Assembly: GCF_009728835.1 (NCBI RefSeq) | Contig: NZ_CP033455.1 | Coordinates: 1,190,548 to 1,254,547, forward strand | Origin: Ehrlichia ruminantium | Lineage (GTDB): Bacteria; Pseudomonadota; Alphaproteobacteria; Rickettsiales; Anaplasmataceae | Length of the DNA: 64,000 bases | Direction of reading: 5' to 3' | Shown: positions 41,133-50,611 of the stretch, one piece after another | Numbering within the stretch: position 1 is the stretch's first letter | Layout: every line of letters starts with the position of its first letter | Translations under genes and position numbers: made by a program | The notes under the pieces: model-generated | The model's database searches: none | The model's input: the letters and a program-made list of their open reading frames with translations, nothing else | What the model was told of the DNA's origin: nothing

Positions 41133-42614
41133 TATAATTTTTTAACCATAAAGTTATCATGTACATTAAATACTGAATAAAAATATCATACCCCTTAAAT
41201 TAATTTGCTTAAAACTATTTCTTTCTATCCTTGTTGAACCCATCTTGTTAATTGCTAATAAAACTATATAAATCTTATAATAATCATTATAATAGTTACT
41301 ATCATACTTTTACAATTCACTAGATATAAACCATACAATTTTAATAAAAATTCACCATTTGATTCATTTATATGTTTACTACAATATCAAAAGCGATCTA
41401 ATAAGCACAATTTAGTACGGAACTTAATTACTAACCATTTTGTTTTAAGTATAGGATATTACCCCGGTACCCATAGTACTTTGCATTTTTTTACATGTTA
41501 AATGCTTATTGATAGATAACATAACTACCTTGTATTTCCTACCATAAGACCATTGTACCTATTACTAGGTCTTATATGACTTTCGATATTATTCCAACTG
41601 ACATAACAAAAACAATTGCTTCATATTATTTTTTACATTCAATTACATATACATAAACTACTACTCCATATTCATGTAAAAAAATTTTCTATCTGTTACT
41701 ATAAAACCTCTTATATCTTCGACACTTAAATAATAAAAAACAATGGTGACCTTATCATCTTGGATTCAATTATATACATATAAACTATTATTTTTCATTC
41801 CCACTAAAAGATCATTGTACACCCATCATTATATAATTTATGGTATTGATACCATTAAAAATAGTAATGGTTGCACTTGATGACTTTGTGGTAGATTAAT
41901 CTTCATATGCATAGATCACCTATATCCTTATTAAAAGGCTGTCTATTTACCGTTTATAATATCATTGTACATAAATTTAAGCTGGCTGTATATATAAATT
42001 ATCAATACAAAATATATACCGTTTACTACTTTACATTTACACTTTTCTAAGCAGAATAATACTGATTTATTAAGCTTACAGTTTGTTTTGATCTTATAAT
42101 TTTTGAATACAAGATATAAAGTAAAATACAGACTGATATTTAATAACTACCATTTTTGACAATACTTTTTGCATAATAATGACACAGTCCTTAATATCAA
42201 TAATTCTACAAGAAAAACATTCAATATAATTAAAGAATACTCATCATATAAACAGATTGCTATTTCGTTAACATGTCAAATTTAGGTTAACAACATATTT
42301 GAATAGTGATCCATAAAACCCTATCCACCTATCTTTTAACCCACAAATTACTCAATTATCATATAAGCATGTGAAAGTATTATACATATCTTTTACAACA
42401 TAATCACTAGTAAATAATACTATTAGATTACATTATATAGAACAACATAATTCCCAATACATAATACTGTTAATAAAAATATCCTACTACTTCCTCAGAA
42501 TACAAATTTCTCAATACACTTAAGCTGATTACACCAAATATATTCACGACATAGATGTAAAAAACATAAAACTACATTTTCCCTAATAAATTACCTATGA
42601 AAAGGTATCATCAC
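41133..42614. other. 1.48-kb non-coding region
   Basis: No gene. Some phrases recur loosely (for example ACCATTGTAC-like and CATTGTACA-like elements around 41550, 41810 and 41965), which suggests very degenerate tandem copies, but no clean period can be stated. Confidence 0.4.
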
Positions 42615-42803
42615 CTATTCTCTGATTTCAATTTTGAGTTCTATATCTTCAATAACTTTATTACAGTATTCATACAATTCTTTACCACGACTATATAGCT
42701 CAACACTCCTAGCCAAACTTACTTCTCCAGACTCCAGTTCTTTCACTATACACTCTAACTGTTCTATAGCAGTTTCAAAAGTATACTCATCATTAATAGA
42801 CAT
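42615..42803 (-). CDS. xseB: Exodeoxyribonuclease VII small subunit
   Basis: This protein has 62 residues. It binds the large subunit XseA in the nuclease that degrades single-stranded DNA. The family signature is clear: FETAIEQLECIVKELESGEVSLARSVELYSRGKELYEYC, a two-helix hairpin. The large-subunit gene is not adjacent. It is divergent from the NDUFS4-like gene with 65 bp between starts. Confidence 0.92.
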   Translation of the reverse strand: MSINDEYTFETAIEQLECIVKELESGEVSLARSVELYSRGKELYEYCNKVIEDIELKIEIRE

Positions 42804-42868
42804 AAATTATTATTTAGTATATACATTATATAACGTAACAACTTTTTTATAGAAGAACAAGTATCAAC

Positions 42869-43162
42869 ATGTATGCAAAAATATATCGACCAGCTAAGAG
42901 TGTCATGCAATCTGGAAACAACAAATCTAGATCATGGAAATTAGAATTTGCACCATCAAGTAGTCAATATATAGAACCATTAATGAAATGGACTGGTTCT
43001 TGTGACACAAGACAGCAAGTATGTTTGTTTTTTCCAACAAGAGAACAAGCTATAAAATATGCAACCACACATAACATCAGGTACATAATTTTACAGGAAC
43101 ATCAGCGCACTATTACTCCAAAATCCTATGCTGATAATTTCACAAGACTCAGGGGAATATAA
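42869..43162 (+). CDS. NADH dehydrogenase (complex I) NDUFS4-like subunit
   Basis: This 97-residue protein resembles the ETC complex I subunit family (mitochondrial NDUFS4 / 18 kDa). Visible features are the opening MYAKIYRPAKSVMQSG, then WKLEFAPSSSQYIEPLMKWTGSCDTRQQVCLFFPTREQAI and YADNF near the end, which follow the order in the mitochondrial protein. It is found in alphaproteobacterial complex I and acts at the cytoplasmic membrane. It is not next to nuo genes here. Confidence 0.88.
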   Translation: MYAKIYRPAKSVMQSGNNKSRSWKLEFAPSSSQYIEPLMKWTGSCDTRQQVCLFFPTREQAIKYATTHNIRYIILQEHQRTITPKSYADNFTRLRGI

Positions 43163-43762
43163 AAAATACATAATGTTAGCCACATATGCATTATATTTTA
43201 GAGTTCGTCAGTTAATTAATATACAATAAACACTTAATTCAGAACAACTAAAGTATACCTTAATTTTCAAAAGTTATGTTTTACTTTAACAATTGCTTTA
43301 ATACTTAAGTATATATCCTATCCATACAGTAATACCCTAATTACAACGTAGTCATACAGGCTATATACACAGATATCCCAATCTTATAGATACTAAATTT
43401 TACAGAGATAACTTTACAAAACCTAGCAACATAAGAAATAAGTAACATACATAACACATGCTATTATCATATAAAGTGTAATACCCTACAATTATTACTA
43501 TACACAAACCAATAAATCATGAATATTCTTAAAAATACTTTATATAAATGTCACATCCTATAAAACAGCAAGGCAGATCAATACAAAAACTTACATACTA
43601 ACCTACTCTCAGCAACACTAAAAACCACAAAATAATGTAACTAACACATCTTACAGACAAGAAAATCAATACTGACTAAAACTTAAATGCTAAAAAAACC
43701 TCAAACATATACTCGATAAACTTGTGAAATATTGATCACAAAAACAGGTTATTATATCTTTG
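43163..43762. other. Non-coding gap, end of the virB2 array
   Basis: No gene. The part nearest the virB2 genes (about 43500-43740) contains phrases also seen between the array members, which suggests it belongs to the duplicated unit. Confidence 0.45.
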
Positions 43763-44110
43763 TTATTGTTTTTTACAAACATCTTGTTCTTGAGTACTAC
43801 CATTACCAGTCACTCCAACTCCTTTAGCAAATTTAGTCATCAACTTACCAGCACCAAAAAATATTGCCGTAAATACAACAAGCATTACTATTGCTGGCCA
43901 TGGCAGTTTACCAAATATTGCCATGATACTCGAACCCAATATCACTCCTGTCATAATTGGTAAACCCAGCGTTTGGACAAAACCTATAACATTACATATA
44001 ACTTTAGTTACTGTATCCTCCTCAGATTTTGCCGCCTCTGCTGCCACTGCTACTTTAACACTCGCTAAGGATACATTACCTGTAAATCCTAGTATTATAA
44101 AAAACACCAA
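43763..44110 (-). CDS. virB2: VirB2-like pilin paralogue 1
   Basis: This is a type IV secretion pilus subunit. It has a signal-peptide-like N-terminus, a variable acidic/Ala segment, the conserved TM core DTVTKVICNVIGF...GKLPWPAIVMLVV, and a variable tail. Compared with its neighbours the start is odd. In copy 4 the order is GGAG, TTGT, GTG, ATT, AAG; here the GTG is replaced by AAG. No ATG lies in frame, so initiation must be at TTG 44110 (used here), at ATT 44122, or not occur at all. It is the last member of a five-gene array on this strand. Confidence 0.85.
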   Translation of the reverse strand: MVFFIILGFTGNVSLASVKVAVAAEAAKSEEDTVTKVICNVIGFVQTLGLPIMTGVILGSSIMAIFGKLPWPAIVMLVVFTAIFFGAGKLMTKFAKGVGVTGNGSTQEQDVCKKQ

Positions 44111-44394
44111 TAAAACCTTAATCTTACAACTCCATGCATAAATTTATATATAGTCCTACATCTATTACCACCTACTAATTAATAAATCCTGAACATATGA
44201 CTACACCAAATACTTTATATAAGTACCATGTTTTATTAAGTTAAAAGGATATATCAATACATAAAACTATACATTCATTTACTTCTAAGCAATATTCATC
44301 ATCGTCACCAAGTAATACCACTAATGCATACCTTATTATAAATTAGGAAATTAAACCTAACTAACTTAAAATCACAAAAACATAATGACCACTT

Positions 44395-44736
44395 TTACTT
44401 TTTTGGACTATTACATTCACTACCAGTAACTCCAGATCCTTCAGCAAATTTAGCCATTATTTTACCAGCTCCAAAAAATATTGCTGTAAACACAACAAGC
44501 ATTACTATTGCTGGCCATGGCAGTTTACCAAATATTGCCATGATACTCGAACCCAATATCACTCCTGTCATAATTGGCAAACCCAATCCTTGCACAAAAT
44601 TGATAACATTACATATGACTTTAGTTACAGTATCATTATTCTCCCCCCCCCCTGCTGCTGCGTTGCTTCCATTAGCAGCAGACACATTACCTATAAATCC
44701 TAGAATGATAAAAAATACCAAAAAAACCCTTATCAT
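44395..44736 (-). CDS. virB2: VirB2-like pilin paralogue 2, with in-frame G10 tract
   Basis: This protein has 113 residues and ATG 44736 preceded by GAGGG. Residues 1-20 are a signal peptide (MIRVFLVFFIILGFIGNVSA). A variable segment NGSNAAAGGGENN follows, whose Gly codons are made by 10 consecutive G on the coding strand (44643-44652). The pilin core and two hydrophobic helices then match the other copies almost exactly. At G10 the frame is open, so the gene is in the on state in this sequence. Change by one G would truncate it just after the signal peptide. Confidence 0.9.
   Translation of the reverse strand: MIRVFLVFFIILGFIGNVSAANGSNAAAGGGENNDTVTKVICNVINFVQGLGLPIMTGVILGSSIMAIFGKLPWPAIVMLVVFTAIFFGAGKIMAKFAEGSGVTGSECNSPKK
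44643..44652 (-). repeat. Poly(G) tract, 10 G on coding strand, in virB2 copy 2
   Basis: Ten consecutive C on the plus strand, inside the coding region shortly after the signal peptide. The reading frame is maintained at this length. Confidence 0.92.
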
Positions 44737-45049
44737 ACATCCCTCATGAATAAACTCATAATAATCTTTACCTATTACTATCTATTGATAAATAAATCCT
44801 AAATATTTGATTACACTAAATACTTTATATAAATACCATGTTCTATTAAGTTAAAAGGATATGTTAGTACATAAAACTATACACTTACTTACCTTTAAGT
44901 AACATTAACCAAAGCTATAAAACAATGTTAGTAATATATCTCACACACAAGAAAATCAACACTCACTAAAACTTAAATGTTAAAAAGCTTCAAACATACT
45001 TGATAAGTTTTTGAAATATTGATCACAAAAAAAGCTATTATTATTTACC

Positions 45050-45406
45050 TTATGTTGATGAACAAACATCTGTTTGGGTACTGCCTGTACCATTAGTACC
45101 AGGAACCCCAACTCCTTTAGCAAATTTAGTCATCAACTTACCAGCCCCAAAAAATATTGCCGTAAATACAACAAGCATCACTATTGCTGGCCATGGTAAC
45201 TTACCAAATATTGCCATGATACTCGAACCCAATATCACTCCCGTCATAATTGGTAAACCAAGTTTCTGAACAAAACCTATAACATTACATATGACTGTAG
45301 TTACTGTATCCTTTTCCGCAGCTGCCTGTTGTTGACCATTAGCATTAGACATATTACCTATAAAACCTACAACAATTATAAGAAACATGAAAAAAATTTT
45401 AACCAT
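45050..45406 (-). CDS. virB2: VirB2-like pilin paralogue 3
   Basis: The frame is open from 45421, but the ATG at 45406 gives MVKIFFMFLIIVVGFIGNM, which aligns with the other signal peptides and has GGTAG a few bases upstream, so I chose it. The variable segment NANGQQQAAAEK has no homopolymer. The core (DTVTTVICNVIGFVQKLGL... through the second hydrophobic helix) is nearly identical to the other copies, followed by GVGVPGTNGTGSTQTDV. Pilin subunit of the type IV secretion system, inner membrane before assembly. Confidence 0.9.
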   Translation of the reverse strand: MVKIFFMFLIIVVGFIGNMSNANGQQQAAAEKDTVTTVICNVIGFVQKLGLPIMTGVILGSSIMAIFGKLPWPAIVMLVVFTAIFFGAGKLMTKFAKGVGVPGTNGTGSTQTDVCSST

Positions 45407-45679
45407 ATATACTACCATCATACAACAAGGTAAACTCTCACTAATATATTACGATTCTCTTTAACAGTACCATAATCTATATACAAACCATTATACAGAC
45501 ACTACCAATCTTAATTTAAGAATATTACCTATATGCACATCAATACAAATAATTCACCCTAAATGAATTTTACTGATAATAGAACCCTACTAATAGAACA
45601 TTTACAACATTATCAATAAAAAACACAATATAACCCGTATGTAAACATAGAAAACTATTTCACATACTTTTATAATTAT

Positions 45680-46054
45680 TTATTGTAAAGACGCAACTAT
45701 TACTTTTGCTGCTGCAGGAGCTGGACTTGTACACTCTTTACCACCTGCCCCAACTCCGTTAGCAAATTTAACCATTATTTTACCAGCTCCAAAAAATATC
45801 GCTGTAAATACAACAAGCATTACTATTGCTGGCCATGGTAGTTTACCAAATATTGCCATTATACTTGAACCCAATATCACTCCTGTCATAATTGGCAAAC
45901 CCAGTCCTTGTACAAAATTGATAACATTACATATAACTTTAGTTACAGTATCCTCCTCAGAATTTGCATTTGCTGTTGTCACTGTAACATTTGCTAATGA
46001 TACATTTCCTATAAACTCTAGCATTATAAAAAACACCAACAAAACCTTAATCAC
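45680..46054 (-). CDS. virB2: VirB2-like pilin paralogue 4
   Basis: This protein has 124 residues. It starts at GTG 46054 with GGAG four bases upstream. Signal peptide MIKVLLVFFIMLEFIGNVSLA, variable segment NVTVTTANANSEE, then the conserved core with the N-form helix (VINFVQGLGLPIMTGVILG). The C-terminal tail is longer than in the others (GKECTSPAPAAAKVIVASLQ). No homopolymer tract is present. The 5' flank is nearly the same as that of copy 1, which shows that these two derive from a recent duplication. Confidence 0.9.
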   Translation of the reverse strand: MIKVLLVFFIMLEFIGNVSLANVTVTTANANSEEDTVTKVICNVINFVQGLGLPIMTGVILGSSIMAIFGKLPWPAIVMLVVFTAIFFGAGKIMVKFANGVGAGGKECTSPAPAAAKVIVASLQ

Positions 46055-46346
46055 ACAACTCCATACATAAATTCACATATAATCCTACATCTATTACCAC
46101 CTACTAATTAATAAATTCTGAATATATGATTACACTAAATACTTTGTATAAGTACCATGTTTTATTAAGCTAAAAAGATATCATTAGTATATAAAATTAC
46201 ACACCCATTTATCATTATCACCAAGTAATATCACTAATGCACATCTTATTACAAACCAGGAAATTAAAACTAACTAACTTAAATGCTAAAAAACTTAAAA
46301 TATATTTGAGAAATCTTTGACATATTTACCATAAAAGAGGATATTG

Positions 46347-46716
46347 CTACTTATTATTTTTTTGTGTGCAAACATCTTCATTTCCATTGGTAGCACCAGT
46401 CACTCCGGCCCCTTTGGCAAATTTAGTCATCAACTTACCAGCACCAAAAAATATTGCTGTAAATACAACAAGCATTACTATCGCTGGCCATGGCAGTTTA
46501 CCAAATATTGCCATTATACTTGAGCCCAATATTACTCCTGTCATAATTGGTAAACCAAGTTTCTGAACAAAACCTATAACATTACATATAACTGTAGTTA
46601 CCGTATCATCTGAGCCATTCACCCCCCCCCCCAGCACTTTGGGCATTTGCACCAGCAGCAGATAAATTACTTACAAACCCCAGCATTATAAAAAATACCA
46701 ATAAGACCCTTTTCAT
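46347..46716 (-). CDS. virB2: VirB2-like pilin paralogue 5, out of frame at a G11 tract
   Basis: The proper start is ATG 46716 with GGAG five bases upstream, giving the signal peptide MKRVLLVFFIMLGFVSNLSA. The frame then enters 11 consecutive G (46622-46632) and ends at TGA a few codons later. The pilin core is open only in the neighbouring frame, where it can be read from an internal ATG (46652) that lacks a signal peptide. Removal of one G (G10, as in copy 2) would join the two into about 122 residues. The core itself shows no decay (GLPIMTGVILGSSIMAIFGK intact), which favours a switched-off gene over an old pseudogene. Confidence 0.85.
46622..46632 (-). repeat. Poly(G) tract, 11 G on coding strand, in virB2 copy 5
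   Basis: Eleven consecutive C on the plus strand, at the same position relative to the signal peptide as the G10 tract of copy 2. At this length the signal peptide and pilin core are in different frames. Confidence 0.92.
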
Positions 46717-47693
46717 ACACACTCCATGAAAAATTCATAATAATCTTTACATCTATTTATCATTCATTGATTAATAAATTCTGAGTGTTTGATTACATCA
46801 AATATTCTATATAAACATCATATTCTCTCAAGTACGAAGATATGCTTAGTATATATACGTCAACATATTAACCTACACAATATCCCACTAAGAAAAAGAA
46901 CTTACTACACTAACTCATATAATAACATCAGTAAGAAGCCATAGTATTTTACTTAATAAATTGTACACACATATTCAATGACCGATCTCAACTAACTAAT
47001 AACAACATCTATCTCAGTACTTTCAGTTACATTATAATATACGTTCTTTCTTCCATAACCAGTAATTCAAATGGTCTATAAGCTCACATTCATTCCAAAA
47101 TTAACAGTATCAAAGACATAACAAAAGGCTATAACTGTAATGTAAAACAAGTATAATTAAATACTTCATTACTATTACATTAACATAAACCATATTAATT
47201 ATAGTAACATGCTAGACAGATGATTATCGTAATAAAGTACAATAACGTCAGTTTTAGCTGTAAATGCTATATTATTCATGACTTGACACACAGTAATATG
47301 TTTGAATACGATATTTATAGATTTATAGTAATATTAAAAATATCATATCACTAAGACGCGTTATTATTCATCCTACCAATAATCTATTTCATAGATATAA
47401 TACATATTACTGTGAAAAAATTTATAATATCCAGAAATAGTTTTAGCAATATCCTACTACAATAATGCATGTTTATTGAACATCAATTAATTTAATTATA
47501 TAACACACTATGTATAGATTTAATATTCACTCAACACATTATCTCAATATCAAATCTTAATAAATTAAGTACTATATCCTTTTCAATTATTAAATTTTTA
47601 TTTTATAGATATATTTTTCACAATTCTATAGTTGTAAAGCAATTCATATTTATGATACAGTATCCCATCAATATAATATCACATTAAAAAATT
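46717..47693. other. Non-coding region upstream of the virB2 array
   Basis: No gene. It separates the divergent virB2 array and the AEC transporter gene. The first 150 bp repeat phrases found upstream of the other virB2 copies. Confidence 0.45.
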
Positions 47694-48608
47694 ATGTTCT
47701 TAGTCCTACTACTTAAGATCTTACCTGTATACATAACAGTATTGCTAGGCTTTATTTCAGGGAAACTCTTAAAGATAGACAGTCCTAGCATAGCAAAACT
47801 ATTGTTTTACATTGTAGGACCGCTTGTCATATTTTTTGGTATATCCCAAGTACACATTAACCCAGAAATTTTATCATTACCATTTTTAACATGTCTGATA
47901 TGCTGTATCATGTCAACTATAGTATATTACACATCTGCATTCGTTTTTCGAGATAATACAAGAAACATTCTAGCATTCAGTTCTGGAAGCTCAAGTATGG
48001 GTTTTTTTGGCCTACCACTAGCCCTTGCAATGTTTGACGATAATACAGTATCAATATATCTATTCTGCTATGTAGGAATGTTAATATTCGAAAATAGCTT
48101 TGGTTTTTATCTTGCAACACAAGGAATATATACCACCAAAAAATGCTTGATCAAACTAATTACATTACCGGCAGTTTATGCTGCTATTGCCGCATTATCC
48201 TGTAGTTACTTCCATATAACTATTCCAACTTTTCTATCTGATTTTGCAGTGAATATCAGAGGTACTTATGTTATATTAGGAATGATGCTACTTGGTGTAG
48301 CAGTTGCAAACATCAAGAATTTAAGTATAGACTGGAAACTAATTTCATTAGCTGTAATCATAAAATACATACTCTGGCCTGCCTTAGTGATTGGATACAT
48401 CATAATAGATAAGTTGACCTTTCAATTATATGATAATGACATATATAGAGCATTAATACTCATAGCAATAGTTCCAATGTCAGGTACCAGTATAATATTA
48501 GCAACAATATTAAACAATAACCCAGATAAGATAGCACTTATGTTGTTAATCAACACAATTATAGGACTATTTTACGTGCCTATGATGATTTCATTATTAT
48601 TATCATAA
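47694..48608 (+). CDS. AEC family transporter (auxin efflux carrier-like permease)
   Basis: This protein has 304 residues and about 10 TM segments in two five-helix halves with a central gap near 150-160. The N-terminus LPVYITVLLGFISGKLLKID and SSGSSSMGFFGLPLAL fit the membrane transport (AEC) family, as does the end IVPMSGTSIILATILNNNPDKIALMLLINTI. Bacterial members export or import small organic acids or amino acids; the substrate is unknown here. Location is the inner membrane. Confidence 0.85.
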   Translation: MFLVLLLKILPVYITVLLGFISGKLLKIDSPSIAKLLFYIVGPLVIFFGISQVHINPEILSLPFLTCLICCIMSTIVYYTSAFVFRDNTRNILAFSSGSSSMGFFGLPLALAMFDDNTVSIYLFCYVGMLIFENSFGFYLATQGIYTTKKCLIKLITLPAVYAAIAALSCSYFHITIPTFLSDFAVNIRGTYVILGMMLLGVAVANIKNLSIDWKLISLAVIIKYILWPALVIGYIIIDKLTFQLYDNDIYRALILIAIVPMSGTSIILATILNNNPDKIALMLLINTIIGLFYVPMMISLLLS

Positions 48609-50048
48609 ATAAGAATCACACATAATAATTAATGCAATACAAATGTTAATACGTGCATCATATTCAATGCAATTAATGTTCCTGAAATAAAAAGTAAGCA
48701 TTTCATTTTCAAACTGTAGTCTAAACACAGTTTATTAAGCAGTTAGACATACTTTCAAAGTAATATTAATAATTCTTACTTATATCATCAAGTATGCTAT
48801 TTACCAATTTACAGTAAAAACTTATAGCAATTTATTATGCTCATTACACACTAATCACCATAGTTTCAGATAAATTTTATCAATATAATCACTCTACAAT
48901 TGACTTTAGATACTTCAATAGTGGGTATTATAACCAAACATACTGTTTTTACAACACACTGGCTAAGTTATTGTAACATCTTACTACATACCACAATTAC
49001 AACTGCAAATAAGTTTCATAACATACAATCACCCTACAATTAACTTCAAACACTTCATATAGTAGAAAAACTCATAATGATATTCTTATCACTAAGGTTA
49101 CATTACTTTTACAGCACACTAGTCAAGTTATTGTGACACCTTATTACATACCAACAATCACAATTATAAACAAGTTTCATAACACATAATCACCCTACAA
49201 TTGACTTAAAACACTTCATATAGTAGAAAAATTCATAATGATATTCTTATCACTAAGGTACATTACTTTTACAACATACTAGTTAACTTATTGTCATATC
49301 TTCACAAATATACCAATATTCACAATTGTAAATTAAGCTTTATAATATGTAATCAGTTCTAGATATTTTAACTTTAGGAAAATTTATAATTATATTTGTA
49401 TAACTAGATATGTTGCCTATTTATAACACACTAGTTAGGTCATCATTATATATTCATTACATATTATATTTACAATATATAATAACTACTTCACACTAAT
49501 TGCTATACCCTAACGGTAAGAAAATCTATATTATGTTCTTTTTATAACAAATACTCCCTTTCCTATAAAACATTAGTTAAACTACAATTAATCAACTCCT
49601 TCATAATATATCACATCTATATAGGCAACAAACTATCATCTATAACTCCAAAGCTAAATAAATTATTACTTTGAATCTACAACAACAAATTACATAGCTG
49701 TACCCTTCATTCTACAGTTAATGTTATAGTAACTAACATGACAACTATGACAAAAATACACTTCCGTATAAAACCATTAAAATGTATTGCCTATAATTTT
49801 AAAATCAACAAACTTGAATTATTACTACTCAATTACAACTAACATATAGAAAAACCTTTTCACAATCATTACAGCTAATATCCATAGTATAAGTTACAAT
49901 CCAACAATAACATTTTTTACAAAATTACTAGCAATTTAAGACAACAACATTTACCCTAATGATATATGAAGTTTGGTTAATAAGAGTAAGTTCTCCATTA
50001 CTAATAATCACCCCATCCTAATAAACAAATAGCTTAATATGCAAAATA
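48609..50048. other. 1.44-kb non-coding region with degenerate tandem repeats
   Basis: No gene. A degenerate repeat occupies 48870-49420. The rest is A+T-rich, with no other structure that I can support. Confidence 0.5.
48870..49420. repeat. Degenerate tandem repeat, period about 161 bp (one copy spaced 140)
   Basis: CACCCTACAATT with the following ACTTCA-type phrase occurs at 49030 and 49191 (161 bp apart), with a diverged copy at 48890 and a last diverged copy after 49340. The two middle copies also share CTCATAATGATATTCTTATC-like and AGTTATTGT phrases. Confidence 0.75.
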
Positions 50049-50606
50049 CTACGCTTCTTTACTACACTGTAACATGATTACCTTAGAAGTTCCATAAGTA
50101 CGCTCAACTAATATATGATATCCTGCTGGAAAAACAACAGATGTCTTTTTATTTACTCGCACCATAATCATACTATTATTCCTAACCCAATTGAAATTAA
50201 TGAGAATATTAAGAGTGATATCAACTAACATAGGATTATTATATGGAGGATCAACAAAAACAATATCATATTGATCATTTGCGATAGATAATCTTTCTAC
50301 ATCACAACACATTAATACAACATTATCTATTAAACCAAGATACTCAGATGTTTGTTTAACCAAACGTAAATTATAATGGTTAATATCAACTAATAGAGCA
50401 CTTGCTGCACCTCTAGATAATGCCTCAAAAGATAACGAACCACTACCACAAAATAAATCAAGCACCTTACTGCCTTGAATGCTCATACGAGATGAGATGA
50501 TATTAAAAACTGATTCTCTGACTATAGACATAGCAGGACGAGCATCTAAAAACTTATCAGAAAATATTTTACGTCCCCGATATTTTCCAGATGTAATACG
50601 TAACAT
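50049..50606 (-). CDS. rsmD: 16S rRNA (guanine966-N2)-methyltransferase
   Basis: The enzyme methylates G966 of 16S rRNA using SAM. The protein has 185 residues. The opening MLRITSGKYRGRKI, the RPAMSIVRESVFNII block, the SAM motif LDLFCGSGSLSFEALSRGA and the catalytic FVDPPYN are all in the expected order. It starts 5 bp after the stop of the SurA-like gene, so the two are co-transcribed. Confidence 0.95.
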   Translation of the reverse strand: MLRITSGKYRGRKIFSDKFLDARPAMSIVRESVFNIISSRMSIQGSKVLDLFCGSGSLSFEALSRGAASALLVDINHYNLRLVKQTSEYLGLIDNVVLMCCDVERLSIANDQYDIVFVDPPYNNPMLVDITLNILINFNWVRNNSMIMVRVNKKTSVVFPAGYHILVERTYGTSKVIMLQCSKEA

Positions 50607-50611
50607 AACAA

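Noticed and set aside
41133..42614. Tandem repeat based on recurring CATTGTAC words
   Set aside because: The recurrences do not keep a constant spacing and the flanks do not align by eye, so no repeat unit is claimed.
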